The notes under the pieces: generated by a model
What the model saw: the letters and a program-made list of their open reading frames with translations, nothing else
Told to the model about the DNA's origin: nothing
Databases searched by the model: none
Part shown: piece after piece, positions 62,301-64,000 of the stretch
Layout of the letters: each line of letters begins with the position of its first letter
How positions within the stretch are numbered: the first letter of the stretch is position 1
NCBI GenBank assembly: GCA_000708835.1
Contig: DF237102.1
Coordinates: 70,044 to 134,043, forward strand
Reading direction: 5' to 3'
DNA length: 64,000 nucleotides
Origin: Klebsormidium nitens
Taxonomy: Eukaryota; Streptophyta; Klebsormidiophyceae; Klebsormidiales; Klebsormidiaceae
Translations under genes and position numbers: made by a program

Positions 62301-64000
62301 ACCAACCCAAACCAACCCACAACAACGTAAAGGGAACAGGGAAGCACAATCTGTATATCGAAATCACAGAAACCTGGACAGACCCGCAGCATATTGGACA
62401 TGTCTCAGGTTCGTACCACTGACCACAATCTGCTTTTCCAGCAGCGCACGAACGAACATCAGAATTACGTCCTTGAGGAGTAATTTGAGACACAATTGAC
62501 AGATTTGATCAATTTGTATTATCAGAACCAAAAAACGGCTGAAAGTCGGACGACTCCTCACCGAAGTGGGACACATGACCACGATTCGTTGAATAGTATC
62601 GAGAACACCTTCTCGAAAGACAGACTTGTAAAATGCAGATGATCAAAAAATGTATTCCCGGACACACTAGCCCATGTCAGGTCCTAGACAAAAACCACGG
62701 TTTGCTTCTCCAGCGGCGCGCTGGCAAGCATCGACGTCACATTCTTGCGGGACGAGCTTCAGGCCTCACTGAGAAGAGCGGATTTCTAAGATTATCGATC
62801 CGGAGTTGCAGCATCTCGGACGTGTTTCTCATCAGGTTCGGACAGATGGCAAGAACCTGCTTCTCGAGCAGCGCGCTGACGAGCATCGACATCGCGTTCT
62901 CCAAGAAGAAATGTTACGTTCTAACGGCAGAACTCACTGAATTTTACTGTTAATTACGGATAATTGGCTGAGTTCTGGACGTTCACTTGCCAGGTTCGGA
63001 CAGATGACCACAATCTGCTTCTCGAGCAGCGCGCTGACGAGCATCGACATCACGTTCTCGAGGGACAGCGCCCGGCATAGGGTAGCTACGGACCAAACGG
63101 ACACGGCAAGGGCCTCCTCGCCGGACGCTAGCGCCGCTTGAGCCTCGATCAACTCGACTTTCGACTGCAGAGAAAGTTGTGGGAAAATCATAGAAGAGGT
63201 GGATAGTCTGCAGATAAGCATGGGAGTAAATAAGGTTGCAGGGGACCAAACGGACACTGCCAGGGCCTCCTCGCCAGACTCTAGTGCCGCTTGAGCCTCA
63301 ATCAAGTCGACTTTCGACTGAGAGAAAGTCACGGGAGAATTTAAGGGTGCGTAGAAGAGTTGGATAGTCTGCAGATAAGCAGGAGCATAAAGAAGGTTGC
63401 AGGGGACCAAACGGACACTGGAAGGGCCTCCTCTCCGGGCGCTACTGCTGCCTGGGCCTAAACAACTTGACCTTCGACTGCGTGGAGAAAAGAAGACGGG
63501 ACTTCAAGTTCATAGAGTCAGAGTCATGCTTCATCACGGCATTGAGGGAACGCAAGAAGGTGCATTCGGCAGATGAGCACTTTTTTGGAAGACAATGGAC
63601 CCTGTGCCTCAATCAAGTCGACCTTTGACTGCGCAGAGAGGGAGAAGAAGGGTCTTCTGGGTTATGCAGATTGAGATCTAGGCTTCTTCACCAAACGAGT
63701 TCGAGATTCAGCGGAGCAATCGGCAAAGTAGTGACAGGGGCCCCCGAATTCTCGACCAACTCGAAGTACGGAGAGAGAGGACAAGGGTATGGATCGGTCT
63801 TGGAAGATATCGGGTTTCATCAAGAGAATCAGAGACCGGAACTAATCAAGGATATCAAGGTGTCTGAGGACCACGCTTCTGGTGATAAGCGCTACTTCGC
63901 GTTCAGAACCATCAACTCCAACTGGAGGCAAGGTTAGGAGGGTGGCTGACCTAACAACGGCGCGGTTAAGTGATGAATTGGAGAAGAAAACGCACCCACG
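59338..64000 (-). CDS. DENN-domain protein (plant AEX-3 type), 5' part outside window
   Basis: DENN proteins are Rab guanine-nucleotide exchange factors acting in membrane traffic. Visible exons: 63164-62991, 61969-61844, 61173-61096, 60401-60264, 59729-59556 and a last exon 59424-59338 (stop TAA). All are phase 0. The core DENN helix reads SLENVMSMLVSALLEKQIVV and leads across the first intron into GVLSAIVLSIVPLLRPFMWQ, then LLLPVLPADLLVFLEAPVPF. Downstream exons carry the dDENN part: HKTAEVRSKIAPLIRVNVYK, HAKLAATAGESRRRPAFK, FLAVLRGYLESLCSDLRAHT and DSFIDSFSHKDRPFIK. The order and wording match plant DENN (AEX-3) proteins, e.g. the Arabidopsis family. The short C-terminal exon is less conserved, and a small exon near 59.50 kb may be missing. 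The N-terminal uDENN exons lie to the right of the window. The intron after NL at 62991 uses a GC donor. Its flanks are full of exon-edge copies. Confidence 0.85.
62405..63075 (-). repeat. Degenerate copies of the DENN exon 3' edge
   Basis: The exon end coding SALLEKQIVV and NL (real copy about 62991-63065) is repeated in the following intron at about 62836-62905, 62695-62755 and 62405-62485. The nearest copy retains ctgcttctcgagcagcgcgctgacgagcatcgaca with one or two changes. Farther copies are more mutated. Pitch is about 140-160 bp for the near ones. Confidence 0.8.
63095..63635 (-). repeat. Four-copy acceptor/exon ladder before the DENN exon
   Basis: The 5' edge of exon 63164-62991 (SKVELIEAQAALASGEEALA) recurs with its acceptor at 63317, 63477 and 63628, offsets 153, 160 and 151 bp. 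The copy at 63317 is nearly identical and open, reading SKVDLIEAQAALESGEEALA. The copy at 63477 contains a stop. The copy at 63628 is truncated. All lie upstream, in the preceding intron. Confidence 0.9.

Noticed and set aside
63671-63937. Plus-strand open frame at the right edge
   Set aside because: Lies antisense in a 5' intron of the DENN gene and has no recognisable features.
1-64000. CRISPR arrays, bacterial operons, rRNA and tRNA genes
   Set aside because: None seen. The repeats are exon-edge ladders or MITE-like, not spaced direct repeats, and no cloverleaf with A and B boxes was recognised.

Overview
This is nuclear DNA from an intron-rich eukaryote of the green lineage, most likely a streptophyte-type alga. 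Exons average roughly 150 nt, introns follow GT-AG with a few GC-AG, and coding exons are more GC-rich than introns. The MSH6 gene carries a plant-type N-terminal Tudor-like domain. The DENN protein reads like the plant DENN (AEX-3) family, and C/A-rich interstitial tracts resemble the plant telomere repeat. A Klebsormidium-like source would fit, but this is inference; no organism-specific marker was seen.

Layout. (1) 0.9-4.1 kb, + strand: a multi-exon helical protein of unknown family. (2) 6.48-12.05 kb, +: a closed 12-exon gene (808 codons) with five 49-50 residue HPLG modules, mostly one per exon, and two CxxC knuckles. (3) 24.2-13.5 kb, - strand: a long membrane protein with a Cys-rich N-terminus, about three membrane segments, an extracytoplasmic loop and a disordered tail. 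(4) 25.2-31.2 kb, +: a 12-exon gene whose exon phases close into a fusion of a 2H phosphoesterase (LigT/LENG9-like), a gamma-glutamylcyclotransferase-like domain and an RG-rich tail. (5) 32.3-35.9 kb, +: a beta-rich, barrel-like protein. (6) 37.2-49.8 kb, +: complete MSH6, 21 exons, 1407 codons. (7) 57.2-51.4 kb, -: a LRR-Roc-COR (Roco) gene with an apparent single-base frameshift just before its G4 motif. (8) right edge to 59.3 kb, -: the 3' part of a DENN-domain gene. Gene-poor gaps lie at 4.5-6.5, 12.1-13.5, 31.2-32.3, 35.9-37.2, 49.8-51.4 and 57.2-59.3 kb.

The neighbours do not form one pathway; they cover DNA repair, Rab regulation, signalling GTPase and membrane proteins. What stands out is repeated architecture around splice sites. 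Exon edges are tandemly duplicated with their acceptor or donor in at least ten places, sometimes as ladders of three to five copies at a 130-160 bp pitch (MSH6 exon 17, the membrane-protein exon at 19.8 kb, the DENN exon at 63.1 kb). A dispersed MITE-like family with a conserved C/A-rich core of about 55 nt sits mainly in introns, and one copy overlaps a splice donor. The palindrome TGACGTCA occurs 13 times against about one expected, often within 25 nt of a splice junction.
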